In this document: positions 47,073 through 54,835 of the stretch, in pieces
Numbering within the stretch: position 1 is the stretch's first letter
How the letters are laid out: each line of letters starts with the position of its first letter
Origin: Rhodocyclaceae bacterium
GTDB taxonomy: Bacteria; Pseudomonadota; Gammaproteobacteria; Burkholderiales; Rhodocyclaceae
Reading direction: 5' to 3'
DNA length: 64,000 nt
Assembly (NCBI GenBank): GCA_023230455.1
Contig: JALNXH010000012.1
Span: 1-64,000, forward strand
Notes under the pieces: model-generated
The model's input: the letters and a program-made list of their open reading frames with translations, nothing else
What the model was told of the DNA's origin: nothing
Databases searched by the model: none
Program-made: the position numbers and the translations under genes

Positions 47073-48230
47073 ATGAGCGGCCTCGACAAGAATCGACCGA
47101 CCAAGGAGTGGATCGAATTGATCCGCCGCCGCTTTCCCTGCGAAACGGAGATCGACCGCGTCCTCACGCGCAAGATGTTGCTGCGCGCCGGGCCGGGGTA
47201 TTCGCCGGTGAGCCTCGAAACCCTGGTCGATGGCGTCAACGCCCTGCTGCGCCAACATCTGCGCGACGATTTTCGCGTTTTCGATGCGCAGTGGATGACG
47301 GGCGGCGCATCGAAACTGCAAATGTCCTTCGTGCTCGACTGGAATTCCCCGGAATTGGGCCGCACGCGTACGCCCATGGTGTTGCGCATGGAGCCGGCTG
47401 CATCGGGCATCGAGAGCAGCCGCATGCGCGAGTATCAGATTCAGCGCGCGCTGAACGGACACATTCCGGTGCCGGCCGCCTACTGGGTCGATGTCGAGGG
47501 CAAGTATCTGCCCTATCCGGCGATCATCTGCGGTTATGTGAACGGGGTCACCAAGCCGAGCGGCACCGATGCCCGCGTCAGCGGCACCGGGACGACCTTT
47601 CCGCCCGAGACCGGCCGCGTGCTCGGGCACCAGTTCGTCGGCCATATGGCGACCCTGCACCGTCTCGATTGGCGCAACGCCGGGCTCGACGCTTTCGACG
47701 CGCCGGCAACCGCGCTGCAATCGGTGGAATGGCAGATCAACTGGTGGCAGCGGGCGTGGGAGGAGGATTCCAACGAGGACATTCCGCTGCTGCGGCTGGC
47801 CATCGCCTGGATGCGCAACAACATGCCGCCGATCGATCACCTGTCGCTGGTGCATGGCGACTTCCGCACCGGCAATTTTCTCTACGACGAAGCAGACAAT
47901 CGCATCACCGCGCTGCTCGATTGGGAAACGGCGCACATCGGTGACCGCCACGAAGACATTTTCTACATGACCACCGCGCCGTATCGCCAGTTCGCCGCCG
48001 ACGGCAAGACCGAAGTGATCGGCGGCATGCTGCCGGCCGAGGAGTTTTACGCGGCCTACGAAAAAGCCTCGGGCCTGCCTGTCATTCCCAAGACGGCGAC
48101 GTTCTATCGCGTGTTGAACAGCGTCAAGATCGCCTCGGTTGCCCTAGCGTGCTGCTATCGCGTGGCGCGTGGCGGCAAGACGCATCAGGACGGCTGGTGG
48201 CGTGGATCATGGGCGTCGCCTATACAGTGA
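47073..48230 (+). CDS. APH-type phosphotransferase 2, frameshifted at the 3' end
   Basis: Paralogue of the 43082 gene with the same start (DKNRPTKEWIELIRRRFPCETEI) and the catalytic loop LVHGDFRTGNFL (H261) and LLDWETAHIGDRHEDI. The frame ends early as HQDGWWRGSWASPIQ. In another frame, after the shared HQD, the DNA reads LVAWIMGVAYTVMDDLRITLEEVL and stops at 48268, matching the paralogue's LLAWLIGAGYVIAEDLRRVL. One base is therefore missing near 48190-48193. The core kinase residues are intact; the change affects only the last helix and may be a sequencing error or a real mutation. Confidence 0.82.
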   Translation: MSGLDKNRPTKEWIELIRRRFPCETEIDRVLTRKMLLRAGPGYSPVSLETLVDGVNALLRQHLRDDFRVFDAQWMTGGASKLQMSFVLDWNSPELGRTRTPMVLRMEPAASGIESSRMREYQIQRALNGHIPVPAAYWVDVEGKYLPYPAIICGYVNGVTKPSGTDARVSGTGTTFPPETGRVLGHQFVGHMATLHRLDWRNAGLDAFDAPATALQSVEWQINWWQRAWEEDSNEDIPLLRLAIAWMRNNMPPIDHLSLVHGDFRTGNFLYDEADNRITALLDWETAHIGDRHEDIFYMTTAPYRQFAADGKTEVIGGMLPAEEFYAAYEKASGLPVIPKTATFYRVLNSVKIASVALACCYRVARGGKTHQDGWWRGSWASPIQ

Positions 48231-48295
48231 TGGACGATCTGCGCATCACACTTGAAGAAGTGCTTTGAAATAAACAATCCATCGGAGAAACACAA

Positions 48296-49300
48296 ATGAT
48301 TAAACCGCACGACGTCGAATTCCATCTCCCGGCAGATATCGACTATCGCTACGGCGAAACCAACTATTTCCTGTTCTACATCCCGGAAGAGCGCCTCATG
48401 GCGCAGATCTACACGGTCTCGCGCAAGGCCATCGGCGTCATGGCCGTCGACGTGCTGATCCTCGGCTGCCTGACCGAGAGCCGCGGCGAGTACCTCTACA
48501 ACGACGTGCAGCAGCACCTGCCGGTGCCGGAAAAGCTGTCCGACTACACGACGCCCAATGGTTTGCACGTCCAGGTGACCAAGGCGCCGCGCGACTACCG
48601 TGTCGATTACGTCGGCTTCGACAACACCGAAATCCACTTCGATTTCACCGGGCTCATGGAACCCTTCGACATCCACGATCCCGACCACAGCCCCAAGGCG
48701 GCGAAAGACAAAAGCGCCCAGGTGGCCGGCTCGGGCATGGGCGAAGCCTACGGCGGCCACTTCGATCTGACCGGCCAGGTCAAGGGCGCGCTCAAGTTGC
48801 GCGGCAAGGAATACAACATCGACTGCGTCGCCACCATGGACCACAGCTGGGGCGCCCGTCCCGAAGTCGGGCTGCATCCGATGGGCTGGATGAACGCCCA
48901 TTTCGGTCCCGACCTCGCCATCCACTGGATCAATACTTGGGACCCGGACCAGCCGATCGGTTCGCAGCAGGCCTTGGCGCACGGCTACGTCCTCGAGGAC
49001 GGCAAGGTCTACGGTCTCACCGACATCAAGCTGCGTTCGACGCGCATGGGTTCGCTCAACACGGCGATGGAAGTGATCGCCACCGACATCCGCGGCCGCG
49101 AATTCCACCTGCACGGCCAGGCCGAAGTCGGCGCGCCGTGGGTGGCCTACGTCTGCGCAATCTCCAGCGTGCAGGAATTCCGTTGGACGCTGCCAAACGG
49201 CCGCATCGGCTACGGCATGGTGATGGACAACCTGCCGCTGAAGGACACCAATTTGCGTCGCGGACGTCGCTGGACGGATACGCAGCCCAGCGTTGACTAG
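48296..49300 (+). CDS. Lipocalin-like (DUF7064/7065-type) protein 2
   Basis: A 334-residue paralogue of the protein at 46093 in fold and position after a phosphotransferase. N-terminal half: DIDYRYGETNYFLFYIPEERL. Middle: MDHSWGARPEVGLHPMGWMN, where the H and W pattern recalls catalytic or ligand-contact residues of CrtC-like hydratases. No signal peptide. A hairpin directly after the stop may end this transcript segment. Possible roles are substrate binding or hydration in the pathway of this island; unproven. Confidence 0.62.
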   Translation: MIKPHDVEFHLPADIDYRYGETNYFLFYIPEERLMAQIYTVSRKAIGVMAVDVLILGCLTESRGEYLYNDVQQHLPVPEKLSDYTTPNGLHVQVTKAPRDYRVDYVGFDNTEIHFDFTGLMEPFDIHDPDHSPKAAKDKSAQVAGSGMGEAYGGHFDLTGQVKGALKLRGKEYNIDCVATMDHSWGARPEVGLHPMGWMNAHFGPDLAIHWINTWDPDQPIGSQQALAHGYVLEDGKVYGLTDIKLRSTRMGSLNTAMEVIATDIRGREFHLHGQAEVGAPWVAYVCAISSVQEFRWTLPNGRIGYGMVMDNLPLKDTNLRRGRRWTDTQPSVD

Positions 49301-49329
49301 CCAGCCCCAGACCAAAAGGGGGGGCTGGC
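49300..49329 (+). terminator. Stem-loop after lipocalin-like gene 2
   Basis: GCCAGCCCC (49300-49308) pairs with GGGGCTGGC (49321-49329) across a 12-nt loop directly at the TAG stop. No T tract follows, so termination may be partial, giving different expression of the LLM-cof genes downstream. Confidence 0.5.
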
Positions 49330-49426
49330 GAATGGCCTCGTGATCTAGAATCTTATCGAGGCAACGAATTCCAACAACACGCAGGCGTCGCCGCAGCGGC
49401 GCCGCAATCCACACAAGGAGGCAACC

Positions 49427-50476
49427 ATGGCGGTACTCGCTGACGTACTGAATTCCTACATCCTGCCCGGCCACGCCGCCGACGCACGCCCCGGCCTCAA
49501 GCAGGCACAGGACGGTGAGCGCTTGGGCCTCGGCGGCATCTTCCTTTCCGAGCGCTGGGAAACCAAGGAACTCGGTGCGGTGATGGGCGCACTGACCCAG
49601 GTCACCCGCCGGGTCAAGCTGGTCGCCGGTCTCACCCACTTCGGCACCCGCCACCCGCTGGTACTGGCCGGCATGGCGGCGACGATGCAGGCACTTTCCA
49701 ACGGCCGCTTCGTGCTCGGCTTCGGCCGCGGCGTGCCGTCGCAGTTCGCCAAGCTCGGCATCCCGGTGCTCAACAACCAGGGCATGGCCGACTACGTGGG
49801 CATCCTGCGCAAGCTGTGGGCCGGCGAGACCATCAACTACAAGGGCCCGGCCGGCGACTACCCGGCAATGCAGCTGGCGCACAGCTGCGACAACCCGCCG
49901 CCGATCATCATGGGCGCCACCGGACCGAAGACGCTGGCGATGGCCGGCGCCCATTTCGACGGCGTCGTGCTCCACCCCTTCCTCACCATCGCCGGGGTCA
50001 AGCGCTCGGTCGACATCGTGCGCAACGCGGCGAAAGAGGCCGGACGCGATCCGAAATCGATTCGCATCTACGCCATCGTCGTCACCGCCCCCGATACCCT
50101 GGCCCCCGCAGTGCGCGCCGACGTACTCGAAGCCCGCGCCGTGTCCTACTTCATGCACAAGGAACTCGGCCAGCCGATCATCAACATGAACGGCTGGGAC
50201 GAAGCACCGATGAACCAGCTGGTCGCCGCCGATCTGGCCAAGCTCGACTACGGCACCGCCGACCTCAAGGAGTCGCGCCGCCTGATGGCCGAAGCCGCGC
50301 TGAAAATCATCCCGCAGGAGTGGCTGACCAGCGGCGCCGCGATCGGCAGCGTCGACCATTGCATCAGCCGCCTGCGCGAGTACATCGCTGCCGGTGCCGA
50401 TGAAATCCTGCTCCACGGCACCACGCCGGACCAGCAGGAACAGGTCATCGCCGCCGCATGCACGCAGGTGCTCTGA
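49427..50476 (+). CDS. LLM-class (probably F420-dependent) oxidoreductase 1
   Basis: A 349-residue TIM-barrel enzyme of the bacterial luciferase-like superfamily. Visible family elements are GLGGIFLSERWETKELG at the start, LSNGRFVLGFGRGVPSQF, and PPPIIMGATGPKTLAMAGAHFDGVVLHPF (residues about 160-190). These enzymes bind F420 or FMN; a neighbouring F420 reductase and the full F420 pathway favour F420. Substrate unknown. AAGGAGG precedes the ATG. It is related to the next gene, with which it probably shares an ancestor. Confidence 0.85.
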   Translation: MAVLADVLNSYILPGHAADARPGLKQAQDGERLGLGGIFLSERWETKELGAVMGALTQVTRRVKLVAGLTHFGTRHPLVLAGMAATMQALSNGRFVLGFGRGVPSQFAKLGIPVLNNQGMADYVGILRKLWAGETINYKGPAGDYPAMQLAHSCDNPPPIIMGATGPKTLAMAGAHFDGVVLHPFLTIAGVKRSVDIVRNAAKEAGRDPKSIRIYAIVVTAPDTLAPAVRADVLEARAVSYFMHKELGQPIINMNGWDEAPMNQLVAADLAKLDYGTADLKESRRLMAEAALKIIPQEWLTSGAAIGSVDHCISRLREYIAAGADEILLHGTTPDQQEQVIAAACTQVL

Positions 50477-50595
50477 GAATCATTTGCCAGATGCGGGCGA
50501 CGTCCTGAGCGTTGTCCGCACTATCCGCAGTCCACGCTGACACCTCGCCCCGGTACGGTGAATCAGCCGATTCAAACTCATAAAGGAGCGGCACC

Positions 50596-51702
50596 ATGAG
50601 CAATCCGATTTATCCCGAGTTCGGCTATTACGCACTTCCCGGCCACATTTCCGAGCCGAAGAATATCCTTGAGGAAATCGCCGCCGGCGACAAGGTGGGG
50701 ATGGGTTCGGTGTGGATTTCCGAGCGCCTCAACACCAAGAACGTCGAAGTGCTTTCCGGCGTCGCCGCCGCGCTGACGCCGCGCATGGGCATCGCCAGCG
50801 GCCTGCTGGCCAACATGCCGCTGCGCAATCCGCTGGTGACCGCGGCTTATGCGGCGACGATGATGAAACTCACCGACAACCGCTTCGCGCTGGGCGTCGG
50901 TCGCGGCTTCAGCATGATTTCGGATGCGGCCGGCGTGGCGCCGTCGACATTCAAGGTGATGGAGGACTACATCACCATCCTGCGCCAGTTGTGGCGCGGC
51001 GAATCGGTCAACTACAGCGGCCCGCTGGGTACCTTCCGCAACCTGAACCTGGGCACCAAGCTCGACGTGATGCCGCCGGTGATCATGGCCGCGATGGGCG
51101 ACAAGACCTGCGAATGGGCGGGCCGGCTGTGCGACGGCGTGGTCTACAACTCGCTGTGGGGCCCGGCGGCGGTGCGGCATTCGACGCAGGTCGTGCGTCA
51201 GGGTGCGGCCAAGGCGGGGCGCGATCCGAAAAGCGTCAAGGTGTGGACCATCCTGGTCACCGCCAGCGATGTTTCCGAGGAAATTGTGCTGAACACCATC
51301 ATCCGGCGCATGAATACCTACATCCTGGTGCCGCCGATGTTCGACGCCATTTGCGAATTGAACGGCTGGGATCCGGCCACGGCGCAGAAAATCCGCGACG
51401 AACTGAAAAAGCTCGACGGCGCGCCCAAGCCCGGATTATTGGGCGACGAGCACACCACCCGCGATCTCGATCAGCTGCGCCACATGCGCAAGTTCTATCC
51501 GCAGCAGTGGATCGACGACGGTGTCGCCGTCGGCACCGCCGCCGAGTGTGTGCAAAAGGTTCTGCAGCGCTTCGATGCCGATGTGGACGGCATCCTTTTC
51601 CACGGCACCCACCCGGCCAATCTCCAGTCCTTGATCAACCTCTGGCCGCAGCATCGGCCGAGCGGAATGTTCGACGGTCGCTCGGTCAATCCCGGGCTTT
51701 GA
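50596..51702 (+). CDS. LLM-class (probably F420-dependent) oxidoreductase 2
   Basis: A 368-residue relative of the preceding enzyme. Matching segments are GMGSVWISERLNTKNVEVLSG, LTDNRFALGVGRGFSMIS and PPVIMAAMGDKTCEWAGRLCDGVVY. The length and the YYALPGHI start resemble a mycobacterial-type group of predicted F420-dependent oxidoreductases (as I recall, the MSMEG_2249-like group). It lies 41 nt upstream of the F420:NADPH oxidoreductase gene. The two LLM proteins could act on successive substrates or form a heteromer. AAAGGAG precedes the ATG. Confidence 0.85.
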   Translation: MSNPIYPEFGYYALPGHISEPKNILEEIAAGDKVGMGSVWISERLNTKNVEVLSGVAAALTPRMGIASGLLANMPLRNPLVTAAYAATMMKLTDNRFALGVGRGFSMISDAAGVAPSTFKVMEDYITILRQLWRGESVNYSGPLGTFRNLNLGTKLDVMPPVIMAAMGDKTCEWAGRLCDGVVYNSLWGPAAVRHSTQVVRQGAAKAGRDPKSVKVWTILVTASDVSEEIVLNTIIRRMNTYILVPPMFDAICELNGWDPATAQKIRDELKKLDGAPKPGLLGDEHTTRDLDQLRHMRKFYPQQWIDDGVAVGTAAECVQKVLQRFDADVDGILFHGTHPANLQSLINLWPQHRPSGMFDGRSVNPGL

Positions 51703-51743
51703 AGAAGTCTTACCCATAAAATCAAATCGCATCGAGGTTCCCC

Positions 51744-52415
51744 ATGACTGAAGCACTCCCCACCATCGCCATCGTCGGCGGCACCGGCGATCTGGGCACC
51801 GGTCTGGCGCGGCGCTGGGCCGGCGCCGGCTATCCCGTCATCATCGGTTCGCGCACCGCGGACAAGGCGCAGGAGGCCGTCGCTGCGCTGCGTGCCGTAC
51901 TCACGGCACGCGGCTGCACGGACATTTCGGTCGAGGCGCGGGACAACGTCGGCGCCGCGGCGAAGGCCGACATCGTCGTGCTCACCGTCCCCTTCGGCCA
52001 TCAGGCCGCCACCCTGGAAAGCATCAAGGCCGCGGTGCAGGGCAAGATCGTGGTCGATGTGACCGTGCCGCTGGTGCCGCCGAAAGTGGCGCGCGTGCAA
52101 CTGCCGGCGCAGGGCTCGGCGGGCAAGATCGCGCAGGAAATTCTCGGCGAAGGCGTGCGCGTGGTGTCGGCCTTCCAGAACGTCGCTGCGCAGCACTTGC
52201 AGGACGACCACGCACTCGAATGCGACGTGCTCGTCTGCGGCAACGACAAGGATGCCCGCGAGGCCGTGGTCAAGCTCGTCGTCGCTGCCGGGATGCGCGG
52301 CTTCCACGCCGGCAGCATCGACAACTCCGCCGCCGCGGAGGCCATGACCTCGCTGCTGATCTTCATCAACAAGCAGTACCAGTGCCATTCGGGGATACGG
52401 ATCACCGGAGTCTGA
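51744..52415 (+). CDS. npdG: NADPH-dependent F420 reductase
   Basis: A 223-residue Rossmann enzyme that transfers hydride between NADPH and F420. The nucleotide loop is AIVGGTGDLGTGLARRWAGAG, with SRTADKAQEA after beta-2 as the NADP-phosphate site. TVPFGHQAATLESI and VSAFQNVAAQHLQDD are typical of the Fno/NpdG family. In bacteria this enzyme normally supplies F420H2. It is followed after 3 nt by cofE, placing cofactor reduction in the same unit as its synthesis. The symbol npdG (fno) is used by analogy with actinobacteria. Confidence 0.9.
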   Translation: MTEALPTIAIVGGTGDLGTGLARRWAGAGYPVIIGSRTADKAQEAVAALRAVLTARGCTDISVEARDNVGAAAKADIVVLTVPFGHQAATLESIKAAVQGKIVVDVTVPLVPPKVARVQLPAQGSAGKIAQEILGEGVRVVSAFQNVAAQHLQDDHALECDVLVCGNDKDAREAVVKLVVAAGMRGFHAGSIDNSAAAEAMTSLLIFINKQYQCHSGIRITGV

Positions 52416-52418
52416 TGC

Positions 52419-53171
52419 ATGCAGCTGATTGCCCTGCCCGGATTGCCGCGGGTTCAACCGGGCGACGATCTGGCCGCGCTGATACGCGCAGCGCTGCAAC
52501 CTGCCGGGCTTGAGCTGGCCGATGGCGATGTGCTCGTCGTCGCGCAGAAAATCGTCTCCAAGGCGGAGAACCGCTACGTCGAGTTGAACGACGTCACGGT
52601 CGGCGAGCAGGCGCAAACGCTGGCGGCGGAAACCGGCAAGGAGCCGCGGCTGGTACAGCTGATCCTCGACCAATCGGTCGCCGTGGTGCGCCACCGTCCC
52701 GGCGTGCTGATTGTCGAACACCGCAACGGTTACGTGCATGCCAATGCCGGCGTCGACCAGTCGAACATCGAGCAGCCGCCCGGCCAGCCGCGTGCCTTGC
52801 TGCTGCCGAAAGATCCCGACGCCAGCGCCGCACGCCTGCGCGCCGCCCTGGAAGAAACCGGCAAACACCTCAACGTCATCATCAACGATACGGCCGGCCG
52901 CGCCTGGCGCAATGGCGTCATGGGCTTTGCGCTCGGCAGCGCGGGCTTCGAACCGGTGGTCGACCTGATCGGCACGCGCGACCTGTTCGGCAACACACTA
53001 CAGGTCACGCAGGTGGCGGTGGCCGACGAACTGGCCGCTGCCGCGTCTTTCGTCATGGGCCAGACCGCAGAGGCAACGCCGGTGGTGCTGATACGTGGCG
53101 CACGGCTGCTTCCGTCCGAGAGCACCTCGAAGAACCTGATCCGCGCGCGCGAACATGACCTCTTTCGCTGA
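52419..53171 (+). CDS. cofE: Coenzyme F420-0:L-glutamate ligase
   Basis: A 250-residue GTP-dependent ligase that adds gamma-linked glutamates to F420-0. Motifs: DGDVLVVAQKIVSKAENRYV (K44, K48), GYVHANAGVDQSNIE, and INDTAGRAWRNGVMG, followed by IGTRDLFGN. The length is that of the archaeal-type single-domain CofE. Mycobacterial FbiB has about 200 extra residues forming a nitroreductase-like domain that reduces dehydro-F420-0; that domain is absent here. The 3' end overlaps cofD by 17 nt. Confidence 0.94.
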   Translation: MQLIALPGLPRVQPGDDLAALIRAALQPAGLELADGDVLVVAQKIVSKAENRYVELNDVTVGEQAQTLAAETGKEPRLVQLILDQSVAVVRHRPGVLIVEHRNGYVHANAGVDQSNIEQPPGQPRALLLPKDPDASAARLRAALEETGKHLNVIINDTAGRAWRNGVMGFALGSAGFEPVVDLIGTRDLFGNTLQVTQVAVADELAAAASFVMGQTAEATPVVLIRGARLLPSESTSKNLIRAREHDLFR

Positions 53172-54147
53172 GCGCAAGGTACTGGCCCTGTCGGGCGGCG
53201 TCGGCGGCGCCAAGCTCGCCCTCGGCCTTTCTAAAATTCTCACTCCGGCACAGCTCACCATCGTCGCCAACACCGGCGACGATTTCGAACATCTCGGACT
53301 GCCGATCAGCCCCGACCTCGACACCGTGATGTACACCCTGGCCGGACGCAACAATCAGGAACAGGGCTGGGGCCTCGCCGACGAGACCTGGCAGGCGATG
53401 GAGATGCTGCGCAACTACGCCGCACCGACCTGGTTCCAGCTCGGCGACAAGGACATCGCGACGCATTTGGTGCGGCGGCAGATGCTGGCGGAAGGAAAGA
53501 CGCTGAGCGAAGTCAGCGCGCATCTGTGTCGGCAACTCGGCGTCGAACATTGCTTGCTGCCGATGAGCGACGATCCGGTGCAGACCTGGGTGGACACAGA
53601 CGCGGGCGAACTGCCGTTTCAGACCTACTTCGTCGGCGAGCGCTGCCGGCCCACCGCGCGCGGCTTTCGCTTCGCCGGCATCGCCACGGCGCAGCCGCAG
53701 CCCGGCTTCATGACACGACTCGCCGATCCGCAACTGTCGGCGATCGTCATCTGCCCCTCGAATCCCTTTGTCAGCGTCGACCCGATTCTCCAACTCGCCG
53801 GCGTACGCGCGGCCATGGCGCAGAGCGCGGCGCCAGTGATCGCGGTCTCGCCCATCGTCGCCGGCGCAGCCATCAAGGGCCCGACAGCGAAGATGATGGC
53901 GGAAGCGCAGATGCCGGTCAGCGCCCTCGGCGTGGCCGAACACTATGGCGCGCGAGCTGACGGCGCGCTGCTCGACGGTTTTGTCATCGACGAGGCCGAC
54001 GCCGATCAGGTGCAGGACATCGAGCGCCTCGGCATTGCCGTCCATGCGACCAAAACGGTGATGCACAGTTTGCAGGATCGCATCGACCTGGCACGCTCCA
54101 CGCTGGAATTCGCGCTCGATTTAGCCGCACGACGGAAAGGCGGCTGA
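53155..54147 (+). CDS. cofD: 2-phospho-L-lactate (or PEP/3-PG) transferase
   Basis: A 330-residue enzyme that joins the phospho-acid-GDP made by CofC to the deazaflavin FO, giving F420-0 or an analogue. Motifs: LALSGGVGGAKLALGLSK at the start, NTGDDFEHLGLPISPDLDTV (residues 39-58), and VICPSNPFVSVDPIL in the middle. The start ATG lies within the cofE 3' end, so the genes are translationally coupled. Sequence reading alone cannot tell whether lactate, phosphoenolpyruvate or 3-phosphoglycerate is the native acid. Confidence 0.94.
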   Translation: MTSFAERKVLALSGGVGGAKLALGLSKILTPAQLTIVANTGDDFEHLGLPISPDLDTVMYTLAGRNNQEQGWGLADETWQAMEMLRNYAAPTWFQLGDKDIATHLVRRQMLAEGKTLSEVSAHLCRQLGVEHCLLPMSDDPVQTWVDTDAGELPFQTYFVGERCRPTARGFRFAGIATAQPQPGFMTRLADPQLSAIVICPSNPFVSVDPILQLAGVRAAMAQSAAPVIAVSPIVAGAAIKGPTAKMMAEAQMPVSALGVAEHYGARADGALLDGFVIDEADADQVQDIERLGIAVHATKTVMHSLQDRIDLARSTLEFALDLAARRKGG

Positions 54148-54151
54148 GCCG

Positions 54152-54835
54152 ATGTGGGCCGTGCTGCCGCTGAAGGAGTTCCCCAACGCCAAGCAACGCC
54201 TCTCCGGCGTGCTCGACGGGCGGCAGCGCACCGATCTGCTCGAAGCCATGGCCAGCGACGTATTGCAGATCCTCAACGGCCATCCCGATCTCGACGGCAC
54301 GCTGATCGTTTCCAACGATCCCGTCGCCCGCCGACTGGCGCGCACCTACGGCGCCGACTTCGTCAGCGAAGCCGAACTCGGCGCCCAGGGACTCAACGCC
54401 GTGGTCCAGGCCACGGTCAGGCAACTCGCCCGCAATGGGGAAGATGAAGTGCTGATCGTGCACGGCGACATGCCCCTCATCACCGCCGCCGAGATCAGCC
54501 TGCTGATCCGCCATCATCGTCTCGCCCCGGCCCCGGCATTGACGCTGGCCACCGACCGCCGCAGCGACGGCAGCAACGGCCTGCTCTGTTCCGCCAGCAG
54601 CGCGATTGCCTTCGCCTACGGCAAGGGCAGTTGCGCACAGCACCAGGCGCAGGCGCAACGTGCCGGCCTCGCCTGTAGCATCATGACCCTGCCGGGCATG
54701 AGCTGCGACATCGACGAGCCCGACGATCTGCTGGCTTTCTTGAATCACCCGAACGTTGCCGCCGCTACTCGCACCCGCGACTATCTGGCGGCCAGCGGCA
54801 TCGCCCGGCAACTGCTGGCGCAGGAGCACATATGA
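54152..54835 (+). CDS. cofC: 2-phospho-L-lactate guanylyltransferase
   Basis: A 227-residue nucleotidyltransferase that activates the phospho-acid with GTP for CofD (FbiD in mycobacteria). The N-terminal nucleotide-binding motif is VLPLKEFPNAKQRLS. VHGDMPLITAAEI holds the metal-binding aspartate, and DRRSDGSNGLL and SCDIDEPDDLLAFL complete the family pattern. It is 4 nt after cofD, and its TGA overlaps the cofGH ATG (ATGA). CofC controls which acid enters F420, so its substrate pocket is decisive for the cofactor form made here. Confidence 0.92.
   Translation: MWAVLPLKEFPNAKQRLSGVLDGRQRTDLLEAMASDVLQILNGHPDLDGTLIVSNDPVARRLARTYGADFVSEAELGAQGLNAVVQATVRQLARNGEDEVLIVHGDMPLITAAEISLLIRHHRLAPAPALTLATDRRSDGSNGLLCSASSAIAFAYGKGSCAQHQAQAQRAGLACSIMTLPGMSCDIDEPDDLLAFLNHPNVAAATRTRDYLAASGIARQLLAQEHI

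Noticed and set aside
48185..50416. 743-codon open frame on the minus strand opposite the lipocalin-like and LLM genes
   Set aside because: It is rich in His, Arg and Gly and mirrors the codon pattern of two well-supported plus-strand genes that have ribosome sites and family motifs. It is a GC-driven shadow.
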